The notes below the pieces were generated by a model. The model was not told where the DNA came from and searched no databases. It was given only the letters and a program-made list of their open reading frames with translations. Shown piece by piece: positions 6,519-14,721 of a DNA stretch of 64,000 nucleotides. The translations under genes were made by a program, and so were the position numbers. The DNA comes from Natrarchaeobaculum sulfurireducens (GTDB lineage Archaea; Halobacteriota; Halobacteria; Halobacteriales; Natrialbaceae), in assembly GCF_003430825.1 (NCBI RefSeq), contig NZ_CP024047.1:1-64000 (forward strand), given 5' to 3'. Each line of letters opens with the position of its first letter. Within the stretch, counting starts at the first letter, position 1.

Positions 6519-7687
6519 TCGCCAAGTTCGGCGGAACCAGTCTCGGCAGCGGTGACCGAATCAACCGGGCTGCTGACTCGGTCGCCGCCGCCGTCGAGGA
6601 CGGCCACGAGATCGCCGTCGTCGCGAGTGCGATGGGGTCGACGACCGACGACCTTCTCGGAGAGATCACCTTCGAGACCGACGAAGCCGACCGCGCCCAG
6701 ATCGTCAGTATGGGCGAGCGGACCTCCGTCCGGATGCTCAAGGCTGCGCTCTCTTCGCGCGGGATCGATGCTACCTTCCTCGAGCCAGGCGCCGACGGCT
6801 GGCCGATCGTCACCGACGAGTACGGCGAAGTCGACGCCGAGGAGACCCAAAAGCGTGCCCTCGAACTCGCTGGCGAACTCGAGGGGACGGTCCCGGTCAT
6901 CACCGGGTTCCTCGCGGAAGGTCCCGAGGGGTCGATCACGACGCTCGGTCGCGGGGGCAGCGACACGACCGCCGTGATGATGGGCAAGTACATGGACGCC
7001 GACGAGGTCGTCATCGTGACCGACGTCGAAGGAGTGATGACCGGAGACCCACGTGTCGTCGAGGGCGCCCGAAACGTCGGCGAGATCTCGGTCGACGAAC
7101 TCCGAAACCTCTCGTTCCGTGGGGCCGAGGTCGTTGCGCCGTCGGCGCTGTCGTACAAAGACGGCGGCCTCGATGTCCGTGTCGTCCACTACCAACACGG
7201 TGATCTCCTCTCCGGGGGGACGAGCATCGAGGGTGAGTTCAAAAACCTCGTCGGCCTCCGTGAACGGCCGCTGGCCTGCATGACCGTGGCCGGTCGAGCG
7301 ATCCGCAACCAGTCGGGCGTCTTCCATCACCTCTCGGAGGCGCTCGCCGACAGCGACATCAATATCGACGCAGTCGCCAGCGGGATGGACACCGTCACGT
7401 TCTACGTCGACGAAGAAGAGGCTGAACGCGCCGAGAACATCCTCCACCGCGAGGTCATCGCTCGAGACGAACTCTCGAGTGTCACTGTCGACTCGCCGGT
7501 CGCCGTCGTCCGCGTCACTGGTGGCGAGATCCCCAGTCAGCCCGGGATCATCAGCGAGATCATCAATCCCCTCGCCGAAGAACGGATCCACCTTCAGGAC
7601 GTTATCACCAGCGCGACGAGCGTCGCGCTCTTTGTCGACTGGGACGACCGCGAACAGGCCCTCGAACTGACCCAGGACATGTTCTAG
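6509..7687 (+). CDS. lysC: Aspartate kinase
   Basis: The enzyme phosphorylates aspartate, the first step to threonine, methionine and (where made from aspartate) lysine. The 392 residues contain the N-terminal kinase signature KFGGTS (6-11), GRGGSDTTA (about 148-156) in the amino-acid kinase domain, and two C-terminal ACT domains (about 260-330 and 335-392) that normally bind the feedback inhibitor. The start is fixed by MRVVAKFGGTS. Length and domain order are standard. It stands alone, convergent with the acyl-CoA ligase gene. Confidence 0.95.
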   Translation: MRVVAKFGGTSLGSGDRINRAADSVAAAVEDGHEIAVVASAMGSTTDDLLGEITFETDEADRAQIVSMGERTSVRMLKAALSSRGIDATFLEPGADGWPIVTDEYGEVDAEETQKRALELAGELEGTVPVITGFLAEGPEGSITTLGRGGSDTTAVMMGKYMDADEVVIVTDVEGVMTGDPRVVEGARNVGEISVDELRNLSFRGAEVVAPSALSYKDGGLDVRVVHYQHGDLLSGGTSIEGEFKNLVGLRERPLACMTVAGRAIRNQSGVFHHLSEALADSDINIDAVASGMDTVTFYVDEEEAERAENILHREVIARDELSSVTVDSPVAVVRVTGGEIPSQPGIISEIINPLAEERIHLQDVITSATSVALFVDWDDREQALELTQDMF

Positions 7688-7888
7688 AGTTCGGGGGCGT
7701 TCAGGCGGTCGAGCCACCCGACGTCACTGTTCACCCGCTCGTGACCCCTCGAGACGGACGGTCATTGGGGCTCGAGGACCGATGATCGGGGCTCGAGAGT
7801 TAGTGACGGTCGTCCGGGCGAAACGTGACCGGATTCGAAACGGTTCGTACCGATGCGATGGACGTGGCTCCCTATAGCACCAACCTAA

Positions 7889-7950
7889 ACGGTTTGCACA
7901 CCGATCACACAGCCGTCGTGCGATCGGGTGCGCACTGGCGTCCAGTGGCT
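7889..7950 (-). repeat. Interspersed 62-bp 3'-end element, copy A
   Basis: Read on the reverse strand from base 7950, two bases after the TAG of the acyl-CoA ligase gene, the element begins AGCCACTGGACGCCAGTGCG and ends TGTGCAAACCGT. It agrees at about 52 of 62 bases with the copy at 57947-58008. Its centre holds a potential stem, GATCGCAC with GTGTGATC. The position right behind a stop codon suggests a 3' untranslated or termination role. Confidence 0.7.
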
Positions 7951-7952
7951 AC

Positions 7953-9581
7953 CTAGTCGTCGCCGAGGAGGTCCTCGTCGGCGTACTCTTCTCGGAGGAC
8001 CTTTTTGTCGAACTTGCCGGTGGCGGTCTTGGGGACTTCGTCGATGTGGACGACGGCGTCCGGTGTCCACCAGTTGGGGTAGTCTTCGGCGACGAACGAC
8101 TCGATCTCCTCGTGGAACTCGGCTTCGTCCATCTCGGCGTCGTCGGTTGGGACGACGAACGCGACGGGGCGTTCTTGCCACTTCTCGTGGGGAACGCCAA
8201 CGACGGTCGCCTCGCTGACGGCGTCGTGGGCCATCAGCTTGTTCTCGAGTTCGACCGAGGAGATCCACTCGCCGCCGCTTTTGATCACGTCTTTCGCGCG
8301 GTCGACGATCTGGATGTAGCCGTCCTCGTCGACGGTGACGACGTCACCGGTTTTGAGCCACGACCCCTCGAAGTCGGCTTCGTTCGCGTCAGGACGTTTG
8401 AAGTACGAGTCGGTGACCCAGGGGCCACGGATCCACAGTTCGCCGAAGTCATCACCGTTCCAGGGGACTTCCTCGCCGTCGTCGTCGACGACCCGGAACT
8501 CGAGGCCGGGGACGATCAGCCCCTGTTTGGCCTGTTTTGCGTACTGTTCTTCGGGCGAGAGGTCCTCGAGATCGGCTTTGAGGTGAGCAACGGTGCCGAG
8601 TGGCGACATCTCGGTCATTCCCCAGGCGTGGACGACCTCGACGCCGAGGTCGTCGTACTTCTTGATGAGGCTTTCGGGGGCGGCGCTGCCGCCGATGATG
8701 ATCCGCTCGAGCGAGGAGAGGTCGGCCCCGTGGTTCTCGACGTACTCGAGGACGCCGAGCCAGACGGTTGGCACGCCCGCGGTCATCGTGACGCCTTCGT
8801 CTTCGATGAGCGAGACGAGGTCGGCCGGATCCGGTGAGGGACCGGGATAGACGTGTTTTGCACCAGCGGCGGTCGTCGAGAACGGCAGTCCCCAGGCGTT
8901 GACGTGGAACATCGGGACGACCGGCATGATGACGTCGGTCTCTTCGATGCCGAGTCCCTGCGGTGTCAGACTCGCCATCGTGTGCGACCAGAGCATCTTC
9001 TGGGTGTACTCGACACCTTTGGGCTTGCCCGTCGTCCCCGAGGTGTAACACATCCCAGCCGGTGTGTCCTCGTCGAGTTCTGGCCAGTCGTACTCGCTGT
9101 CGTATTCGTCGATGAACGACTCGTAGTCGGTGACTGGCTCGAGACTCGTCTCCGGGAGCGAGCTGCTCATCACGACGAACTGCTCGACGCTTGCGAACGC
9201 CTCCTCGTCGTAGGCTGCCTCGAGCGGCTCGAGCAGCGACTGGTCGACCAGCAAGACCTTGTCCTGGGCGTTCTCGACGATGTACTGGACGTGTTCGGCC
9301 GGCAACAGCGGGTTGATCGTGTGGAGCTGTCCGCCGATGTTCGGCGCCGCGAAGTAGACCTCTGCGTGGCGGTGGTGATTCCAGCAGAAGGTTGCGACGC
9401 GGTCGCCGTCGCCTACACCGACGTCCTCGAGTGCGTTCGCGAGCTGGCGTGTTCTATCACCGAACTCCGCGTATGTGTTCCGTACGATACCCTCGTGTGT
9501 CCGTGAAACGACCTCCTGGCCCGGATGCAATCGTTCGGCTCGCCACAGGAACGGTCGAAGGGTTTGGTCGTATCCTCCCAT
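7953..9581 (-). CDS. Fatty acyl-CoA ligase (AMP-forming)
   Basis: The enzyme activates a carboxylic acid, probably a medium- or long-chain fatty acid, with ATP to an acyl-AMP and then an acyl-CoA for beta-oxidation. The 542-residue protein has the AMP-binding P-loop YTSGTTGKPKGV (179-190), the A5 motif HAWGMTEMS, the A8 hinge KTGDVVTVDEDGYIQI and the C-terminal catalytic lysine segment KTATGKFDKKVLR. ATG 9581 (MGGYDQTL) was preferred to a frame start nine codons earlier. A dyad lies upstream (9622-9642). The precise substrate cannot be told from sequence. Confidence 0.9.
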   Translation of the reverse strand: MGGYDQTLRPFLWRAERLHPGQEVVSRTHEGIVRNTYAEFGDRTRQLANALEDVGVGDGDRVATFCWNHHRHAEVYFAAPNIGGQLHTINPLLPAEHVQYIVENAQDKVLLVDQSLLEPLEAAYDEEAFASVEQFVVMSSSLPETSLEPVTDYESFIDEYDSEYDWPELDEDTPAGMCYTSGTTGKPKGVEYTQKMLWSHTMASLTPQGLGIEETDVIMPVVPMFHVNAWGLPFSTTAAGAKHVYPGPSPDPADLVSLIEDEGVTMTAGVPTVWLGVLEYVENHGADLSSLERIIIGGSAAPESLIKKYDDLGVEVVHAWGMTEMSPLGTVAHLKADLEDLSPEEQYAKQAKQGLIVPGLEFRVVDDDGEEVPWNGDDFGELWIRGPWVTDSYFKRPDANEADFEGSWLKTGDVVTVDEDGYIQIVDRAKDVIKSGGEWISSVELENKLMAHDAVSEATVVGVPHEKWQERPVAFVVPTDDAEMDEAEFHEEIESFVAEDYPNWWTPDAVVHIDEVPKTATGKFDKKVLREEYADEDLLGDD

Positions 9582-9621
9582 GGTAGATACTGCCTCGTTA
9601 CCCCGCAATAATTCTGCCGGC

Positions 9622-9642
9622 GTAAACCGGAAGATTGTTTAC
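9622..9642. promoter_or_regulatory. Dyad GTAAAC-9-GTTTAC upstream of the acyl-CoA ligase
   Basis: GTAAAC (9622-9627) and GTTTAC (9637-9642) are exact inverted arms, with centres 15 bases apart, 41-61 bases before the start. This is the usual position and size of an operator; a fatty-acid-responsive regulator is possible but unproven. Confidence 0.4.
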
Positions 9643-9803
9643 AACCGTTGTTTCGTGTCCGACCGCATCGGTCACTCCTCGAGGCGTCGAAACTGTCGGT
9701 GTTCGTCGCTCTGATCGCTACAGTGGCTACCGGATGTGCCCATCGGTGCCAGATCGTGACTATCGGCTCTCGCTCGCGTAACCTGTCTGCCTGCTCATGC
9801 CCC

Positions 9804-9822
9804 TGACGAACAGCGTTCGTCA
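9804..9822. promoter_or_regulatory. Perfect dyad TGACGAA-5-TTCGTCA upstream of tnaA-like gene
   Basis: Two exact 7-base inverted arms separated by CAGCG lie 37 bases before the ATG at 9859, just upstream of where the TATA region should be. It resembles an operator. Confidence 0.45.
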
Positions 9823-9858
9823 CTCGATTTGAACTGGCCCGCTCGCGAGACGGATCGT

Positions 9859-11223
9859 ATGGTGGCATACAAGTCGAAAGTAGTCGAACCGATCTCTCTT
9901 CCCTCCCGTGAACGCCGAGAACGTGCGCTCGAGGCGGCGGGCTACAACGTGTTCAACCTCGCCTCCGAGGACGTCTTCGTCGACCTCCTCACGGATAGCG
10001 GCACGGGCGCGATGAGCGACGCTCAGTGGGCCGCGCTCGTCCGCGGAGACGAAGCCTACGCCGGCTCGCGAAGCTTCGACAGACTTGCGTCGGCCGTCCG
10101 AGACGTGATGTGCTTCGAGTACGTCGTCCCGACCCACCAGGGCCGGGGGGCCGAAAACGTCCTCTACGGCACCCTGCTCTCGGAGGGCGACGTCGTCCCG
10201 AACAACACCCACTTCGACACGACGCGAGCTCACGTCGCCAATCAGGGCGCAGAGCCGATCGACTGTCCGACGCCGGGGGCGTTCGACCCGTCGCTCGAGG
10301 CACCGTTCAAGGGCGACCTCTCGCTCGAGCACGCCCGCGAGGTCGTCGACGAGGTCGGCGCTGATCGGGTGCCCGTGGTGATCCAGACGATCACGAACAA
10401 CTCGACGGCCGGTCAGCCGGTCAGCGTCGAGAACACCCGTCGCGTCCGCGCGTTCGCCGACGAGATCGACGCAACGTTCGTAATCGATGCCTGCCGGTTC
10501 GCCGAAAACGCCGCGTTCGTCCGCCAGCGCGAACCCGACTTCGCCGACGACGTCGCGATCGACGAGATCGTCCGCGAACAGCTCTCGCATGCGGACGCCG
10601 TCGTGATGAGCGGGAAGAAAGACGGACTGGTCAACGCCGGCGGCTTCGTCGCGACGGACGACCCAGACCTCTTCGACCGCTGTAAGCAACGAGCGATCCT
10701 CTACGAAGGCTTTCCAACCTACGGTGGGATGGCCGGTCGCGACCTCGCCGCGATGGCGGTCGGCCTCCGGGAAGCCGTCGACGCGTCGTACGTCGAGGAT
10801 CGTCTCGAGTCGGTCCAGACGCTCGCGTCCCTGCTCGAGGACGTCGGCGTCCCGATCTACCGGCCAGTTGGCGGCCACGCGGTCTACCTCGACGCCGGCG
10901 AGGCGCTCTCACACCTCTCGCCGTCGGCGTTTCCCGGCCAGGCGCTGGTCTGTGAACTCTACCGCGAAGGAGGAGTCAGAGGCGTCGAACTCGGGAGTTT
11001 CGCGTTCCCCGGGACGGAGCGCCCGGAACTGGTCCGGTTAGCCGTCCCACGTCGCACCTACCACCGCGAGCACTTCGAACACGTCGCCGAGACTGCCGAG
11101 GCCGTCCTCGAGTCGGCGACAACGGTCGCTGGCCTCGAACTGGCGAGTGAGCCGACGATGCCCGAAATCAGACACTTCACGGCCGAACTCGAGCCGCGGT
11201 CGACGCCCTCGACGTCGAACTGA
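9859..11223 (+). CDS. tnaA: Tryptophanase / beta-eliminating lyase
   Basis: A pyridoxal-phosphate enzyme of the tryptophanase and tyrosine phenol-lyase family; the reaction splits tryptophan (or tyrosine) into indole (or phenol), pyruvate and ammonia. In 454 residues the family hallmarks are PTHQGRGAEN (91-100), NNTHFDTTRAH (115-125), the cofactor-contacting DACRFAENAAF (210-220) and SGKKDG with the Schiff-base lysine, most likely Lys254. ATG 9859 (MVAYKSKVVEP) fits the family start. Which amino acid is used cannot be decided; tryptophanase is the usual annotation in haloarchaea. Confidence 0.88.
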   Translation: MVAYKSKVVEPISLPSRERRERALEAAGYNVFNLASEDVFVDLLTDSGTGAMSDAQWAALVRGDEAYAGSRSFDRLASAVRDVMCFEYVVPTHQGRGAENVLYGTLLSEGDVVPNNTHFDTTRAHVANQGAEPIDCPTPGAFDPSLEAPFKGDLSLEHAREVVDEVGADRVPVVIQTITNNSTAGQPVSVENTRRVRAFADEIDATFVIDACRFAENAAFVRQREPDFADDVAIDEIVREQLSHADAVVMSGKKDGLVNAGGFVATDDPDLFDRCKQRAILYEGFPTYGGMAGRDLAAMAVGLREAVDASYVEDRLESVQTLASLLEDVGVPIYRPVGGHAVYLDAGEALSHLSPSAFPGQALVCELYREGGVRGVELGSFAFPGTERPELVRLAVPRRTYHREHFEHVAETAEAVLESATTVAGLELASEPTMPEIRHFTAELEPRSTPSTSN

Positions 11224-11272
11224 CAGGTGAGGTTGCGTCGATCTGTGCGAGCAACCTCCTCGCGTGACTCGA

Positions 11273-11635
11273 CTACGAACCCGAGACGAGTCCCCGTGCT
11301 CGATCACGGATCGATGGTTCGGGCTCAGGTTCGCGTCCGAGCTGCTGTTTCGCGACGGTTCTGATCCCCTGTTTCGCGGCGTCGGACGCTGCGACGCTGA
11401 CGAGCCAGTCGGGGACGCTGTCGTGGATTTCCGCTCGCTTTTCGGCTTTGAGCTGACTATACCGTCGGAGCACGATGCCGATCCCGATGAACAGGCCGGC
11501 ATCGAGGAGTTCCCGTCGAAACCGGTTCCGGTCGTCGCGAACCGCGATCGCTTTGAGTAGCGAGAGGACGCCGATCCCGAGATACAGTTTCGACGTCTTT
11601 GCGGGGTCGCCTGTGAGTAACCGTTTGAGCGCCAT
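11273..11635 (-). CDS. Conserved haloarchaeal small protein, function unknown
   Basis: A 120-residue basic-acidic protein begins MALKRLLTGDPAKTSKLYLG. One weak hydrophobic stretch (about 18-30) and a second near 46-57 could associate with membrane, and the rest is helical with charged pairs. No known domain is recognised. It is convergent with the tnaA-like gene (49-bp gap) and follows the thiamine-type binding protein gene on the same strand. Confidence 0.7.
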   Translation of the reverse strand: MALKRLLTGDPAKTSKLYLGIGVLSLLKAIAVRDDRNRFRRELLDAGLFIGIGIVLRRYSQLKAEKRAEIHDSVPDWLVSVAASDAAKQGIRTVAKQQLGREPEPEPSIRDRARGLVSGS

Positions 11636-11697
11636 GCGCCGCGACGTACCACGCTCCTGTTCTTAAAGTTGCACTCGGCAACACCCTACCGAGCAGC

Positions 11698-12825
11698 TCA
11701 GTCGCCGATTTCTGACTCCCACGCATCGATCCACGTTTCGAGGTCGTCGGCGATATCGTCGTACGCCACCGTTACCGGCTCGTCGGGCTCGATCGCATAG
11801 TCGACGAACGCCTCCTCGACGCCGACGTACTCCTGTTCGACCGCAGGAAACTGGACGTTACGGGTCGCGAGTTCACCCTGTACCTCCCTGGAGAGGACGA
11901 AATCCAGAAACTCGTAGGCGAGGTCGGGCTTCTCGGTCTCCTCGAAGATGGCCATCCCCTCGACGCTACGATACGCCTCGCCGTCGGGCGTAGCGACCTG
12001 GTGGCGCTCGAGGTCCCGCTCGGCAACGGTCGCTGCGACCTGATCCGTCGTGTAGGAGACGACCATCGATCGCACGCCCTCGAGGTAGCTGTCGCGGTAG
12101 GCGCTGGTCCAGGATGGGTGGACTTCGAGCCCGTTTTCGAGGAGCCCCTCCCAGTACTCGAGGTAGTCGTCGCCGTATGTCGCGATCGTCCATAGCAGGA
12201 ACGCCCGACCTGGCGTGGAGTATCGGGGATTCTGGACGAGGAGGGCGTTCTCGTAGCGCTCATCGAGCAGGTCGTCGAGCGTTTCGGGAGCCGAGAGGGT
12301 CTCACCGTCGTAGACGGGCGCGACGTAGCCGACGCCGAACGGAACGATTCGCCCGTCGGGATCGTCGAACGCGATCGAGTCGCGAATTCGGGACTCTCGT
12401 TCGAGTTTCGACCGATCTAGCGTCTCGAATAGCGATACCTCGGGTTCTACATCGGCCAGGACGAGGCCGTCGACGGGTAGACCCAGGTAGATGTCGGCGT
12501 CGATCTCCGCGCCCAGTCGGGCCCGCTGGACGTAGTGATCGATACCGGACTCCGGCACCGTCCACTCGAGTTCGGCGTCCGGAAACTGCGCTTCGAATGT
12601 CTCGGTAAGCCACTCACCCGCTGGGGTTTCGCCCGTCACCATCGACGAGTACGTCGCGATTCGAAGCGTTCCATCGTCGTCGCTACCACCGTTTTGCTCG
12701 TCGTTCTCGGGTTCGTCGACCTCGAGATCGTCGTCGGGTTCGTCGTCGGTGGCTGGCATAACACACCCCGCGACGCCGATCCCTGCAGCGGCCGCCCCAG
12801 TGCGGACGAACGTCCGTCGCCTCAT
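11698..12825 (-). CDS. Thiamine-type ABC transporter substrate-binding lipoprotein
   Basis: The 375-residue protein starts with a Tat signal RRRTFVRTG and a lipobox ending AGC, so it is exported folded and anchored to the outer membrane face by a lipid. An Asp/Glu-rich linker (about 25-50) leads to a periplasmic-binding fold with LRIATYSSMVTGETPAGEWL at the start and WTIATYGDDYLEYW later, like ThiB proteins that bind thiamine. No permease or ATPase gene adjoins it here, so its partners must be elsewhere. The ligand assignment is by family only. Confidence 0.75.
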   Translation of the reverse strand: MRRRTFVRTGAAAAGIGVAGCVMPATDDEPDDDLEVDEPENDEQNGGSDDDGTLRIATYSSMVTGETPAGEWLTETFEAQFPDAELEWTVPESGIDHYVQRARLGAEIDADIYLGLPVDGLVLADVEPEVSLFETLDRSKLERESRIRDSIAFDDPDGRIVPFGVGYVAPVYDGETLSAPETLDDLLDERYENALLVQNPRYSTPGRAFLLWTIATYGDDYLEYWEGLLENGLEVHPSWTSAYRDSYLEGVRSMVVSYTTDQVAATVAERDLERHQVATPDGEAYRSVEGMAIFEETEKPDLAYEFLDFVLSREVQGELATRNVQFPAVEQEYVGVEEAFVDYAIEPDEPVTVAYDDIADDLETWIDAWESEIGD

Positions 12826-12889
12826 TGGTCAGTGCACTCGCCCCGGTGGCTTAAGCGTCGGGTCCGGAGTTCCTCCTCGAGCCGAAGAA

Positions 12890-12896
12890 TTTTATC
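12890..12896 (+). promoter_or_regulatory. TATA box of the AI-2E-type transporter gene
   Basis: TTTTATC is centred 25 bases before GTG 12918, supporting that start over the in-frame GTG at 12903. Confidence 0.5.
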
Positions 12897-12917
12897 GTCC
12901 GAGTGAGAGTCACCCTT

Positions 12918-14036
12918 GTGACACCGACGCCGACTTCGACGGACCGAACCCGCCGGTACGTGCTTGCGGGTATCGTCGTCGCCCTTGGAATCGTCACCGG
13001 TGCGATCCTCCTCGAGGTTCTCGGGACGATTCTCCTCGCGTTGACGGTCGCGTACGTCCTCATGCCGGTTCAGGGCTGGCTGGTTCGACGGGGACTCACC
13101 GAGTGGACGGCCGCCGCGTTGGCGACGCTCATCGGCTTCGTCACTGCAGTCGTCGTCTTCTCACCGATCTTCTTCACGCTGTATGTCAGGATCGATCAGG
13201 TGATCGAAATCGTCGAGGAGCTTCCACGGGAGATCCCGGTGTCGGCGTTCGAGATGACGTATGTCGTGGAGGTTGCAGAGGTCCAACAGATCGCGATTAC
13301 GGTCCTCAGAGACGTTGGCTTCGCATTCGCCACGCAGCTGCCGGTGATCGCCATCAAGTTCGCGCTCTTCGTGATCTTGCTGTTTGCGCTCCTGTTGAAA
13401 GGTGACGAAGCGGGCCGAGCCGCTATTGCCCCCATCCCTCGAGCCTATCGCGACGTCGTTTACGCGCTGGCCAACCGTGCCCGTGAGACGCTGTACGCCA
13501 TTTACGTCTTGCAGTTGGCGACCTCCATCGCGACTCTGTTCATCGGATACGGGCTGTTCTGGATGCTCGGCTACGAGATGCCGTTTACGCTCGCGCTTCT
13601 CGCCGCGATCTTGCAGTTCGTTCCGATCATCGGCCCGAGCCTCCTCGTCGTCCCGATCGCGCTGTACCACGTCGCTGCGGGTGACCTGGCCGCCGCCGCG
13701 CTCGTTGGCGTCTTCGGCATCACCCTCGTCGCCTGGCTCCCCGACGTGGCTGTCCGGCCACGACTTGCACGACGGTCGGCCGGTCTTCCCGGCAGCCTCT
13801 ACTTCGTCGGCTTTACCGGTGGCCTGTTCACGCTCGGACCGATCGGCATCGTGGTCGGACCGCTGATCGTTGCCGTCTTCGTCGAGGCCGTCGATCTCCT
13901 CGCCGACGAAGTCAACAGCGACTCGACGTTTACGGAGATCGTCGAATCAGCGGCCAACGACCCGCCGGAAAGCGATCCCACTGAGGGCGAGGTGACTGCC
14001 TTCGAGGAATCCGGCTCGAGAGCCGCCGACGACTGA
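12918..14036 (+). CDS. AI-2E family transporter (PerM/TqsA-like)
   Basis: A 372-residue integral membrane protein with about seven or eight hydrophobic helices. An N-terminal pair (residues about 12-65) is followed by a soluble section with EELPREIP, then helices including the family pattern LQFVPIIGPSLLVVP, and an acidic tail. The family exports small molecules or ions; the substrate is not predictable. The start was chosen from TATA spacing. It stands divergent from the binding-protein gene. Confidence 0.82.
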   Translation: MTPTPTSTDRTRRYVLAGIVVALGIVTGAILLEVLGTILLALTVAYVLMPVQGWLVRRGLTEWTAAALATLIGFVTAVVVFSPIFFTLYVRIDQVIEIVEELPREIPVSAFEMTYVVEVAEVQQIAITVLRDVGFAFATQLPVIAIKFALFVILLFALLLKGDEAGRAAIAPIPRAYRDVVYALANRARETLYAIYVLQLATSIATLFIGYGLFWMLGYEMPFTLALLAAILQFVPIIGPSLLVVPIALYHVAAGDLAAAALVGVFGITLVAWLPDVAVRPRLARRSAGLPGSLYFVGFTGGLFTLGPIGIVVGPLIVAVFVEAVDLLADEVNSDSTFTEIVESAANDPPESDPTEGEVTAFEESGSRAADD

Positions 14037-14168
14037 GTGAGTTGCTGACCGATAGACGGCGAACTCGCCGGTCGCCTGCGGTCACATCGGGACCGAACAG
14101 CACTCGAGCTGTCTCTCGATTCGGACCGTTTCACCAACCCTTTTCTCGCTGCTCGTGGTCGCGTCGGT

Positions 14169-14705
14169 ATGGTCAGCGGCCGAACCGTCATCAACGCACT
14201 CATCGGAGCCGTCGTCGGCGTCGTCCTCTCGTTTCTCCCGCTGTCGACGCTCCTCGGCGGGATCGCGTCCGGCTTTCTCGAGGGCCCTGACGGTACTGAC
14301 GGCGCGCTTGCTGGCGCGCTTGCTGGGCTCTTCATGTTCGTTCCAATCGGGTTGTTCGTGGCGCTGTTCGCCAGCTTGCTGGGCTTCGGCATCGGGGTCG
14401 GCCTCCCGATCGGGGGTGCGTTCTTCCTGTTCGTGATCCTTGGCTTCGGCGTCTTCGTCCTGTTCGTCTACACCATCGGTCTCGGCGCGCTCGGCGGCTA
14501 TCTCGGTGCGTACTTCGCCCAGGAGTACCCCGATCGCCACTCTACTGTCACGGAGACGATCGGCATGCGGTCGGCCGATGTCGACCGGCGGGCCGATCGA
14601 CGAGACCGGACGAAATCTGACGCCCCGGAGCCAGCTCGCCGGCCCGACGATCGCCAGTGGGACCACGACCACAGCCACGACAGGGATGACCCCACGGAGC
14701 GGTGA
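14169..14705 (+). CDS. DUF5518-like membrane protein
   Basis: The 178-residue protein has four glycine-rich membrane helices in the first 120 residues, then a hydrophilic tail with repeated Asp, Arg and His (WDHDHSHDRDD). The Gly/Ala-rich repeated-helix plan is that of haloarchaeal DUF5518 proteins of unknown function. The His/Asp tail could bind metal, but that is only suggestive. The start ATG lies in a GTCGGTATGG context with no clear ribosome-binding site. Confidence 0.65.
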   Translation: MVSGRTVINALIGAVVGVVLSFLPLSTLLGGIASGFLEGPDGTDGALAGALAGLFMFVPIGLFVALFASLLGFGIGVGLPIGGAFFLFVILGFGVFVLFVYTIGLGALGGYLGAYFAQEYPDRHSTVTETIGMRSADVDRRADRRDRTKSDAPEPARRPDDRQWDHDHSHDRDDPTER

Positions 14706-14721
14706 GGTGGTCTATACTGAC

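Noticed and set aside
6284-7717. Reverse-strand frame of 477 codons opposite aspartate kinase
   Set aside because: It has no motifs and mirrors the codon bias of the real gene; a shadow.
9721-9730. CAGTGGCTAC considered as another copy of the 62-bp element
   Set aside because: Only ten bases match the element head and the flanks do not align.
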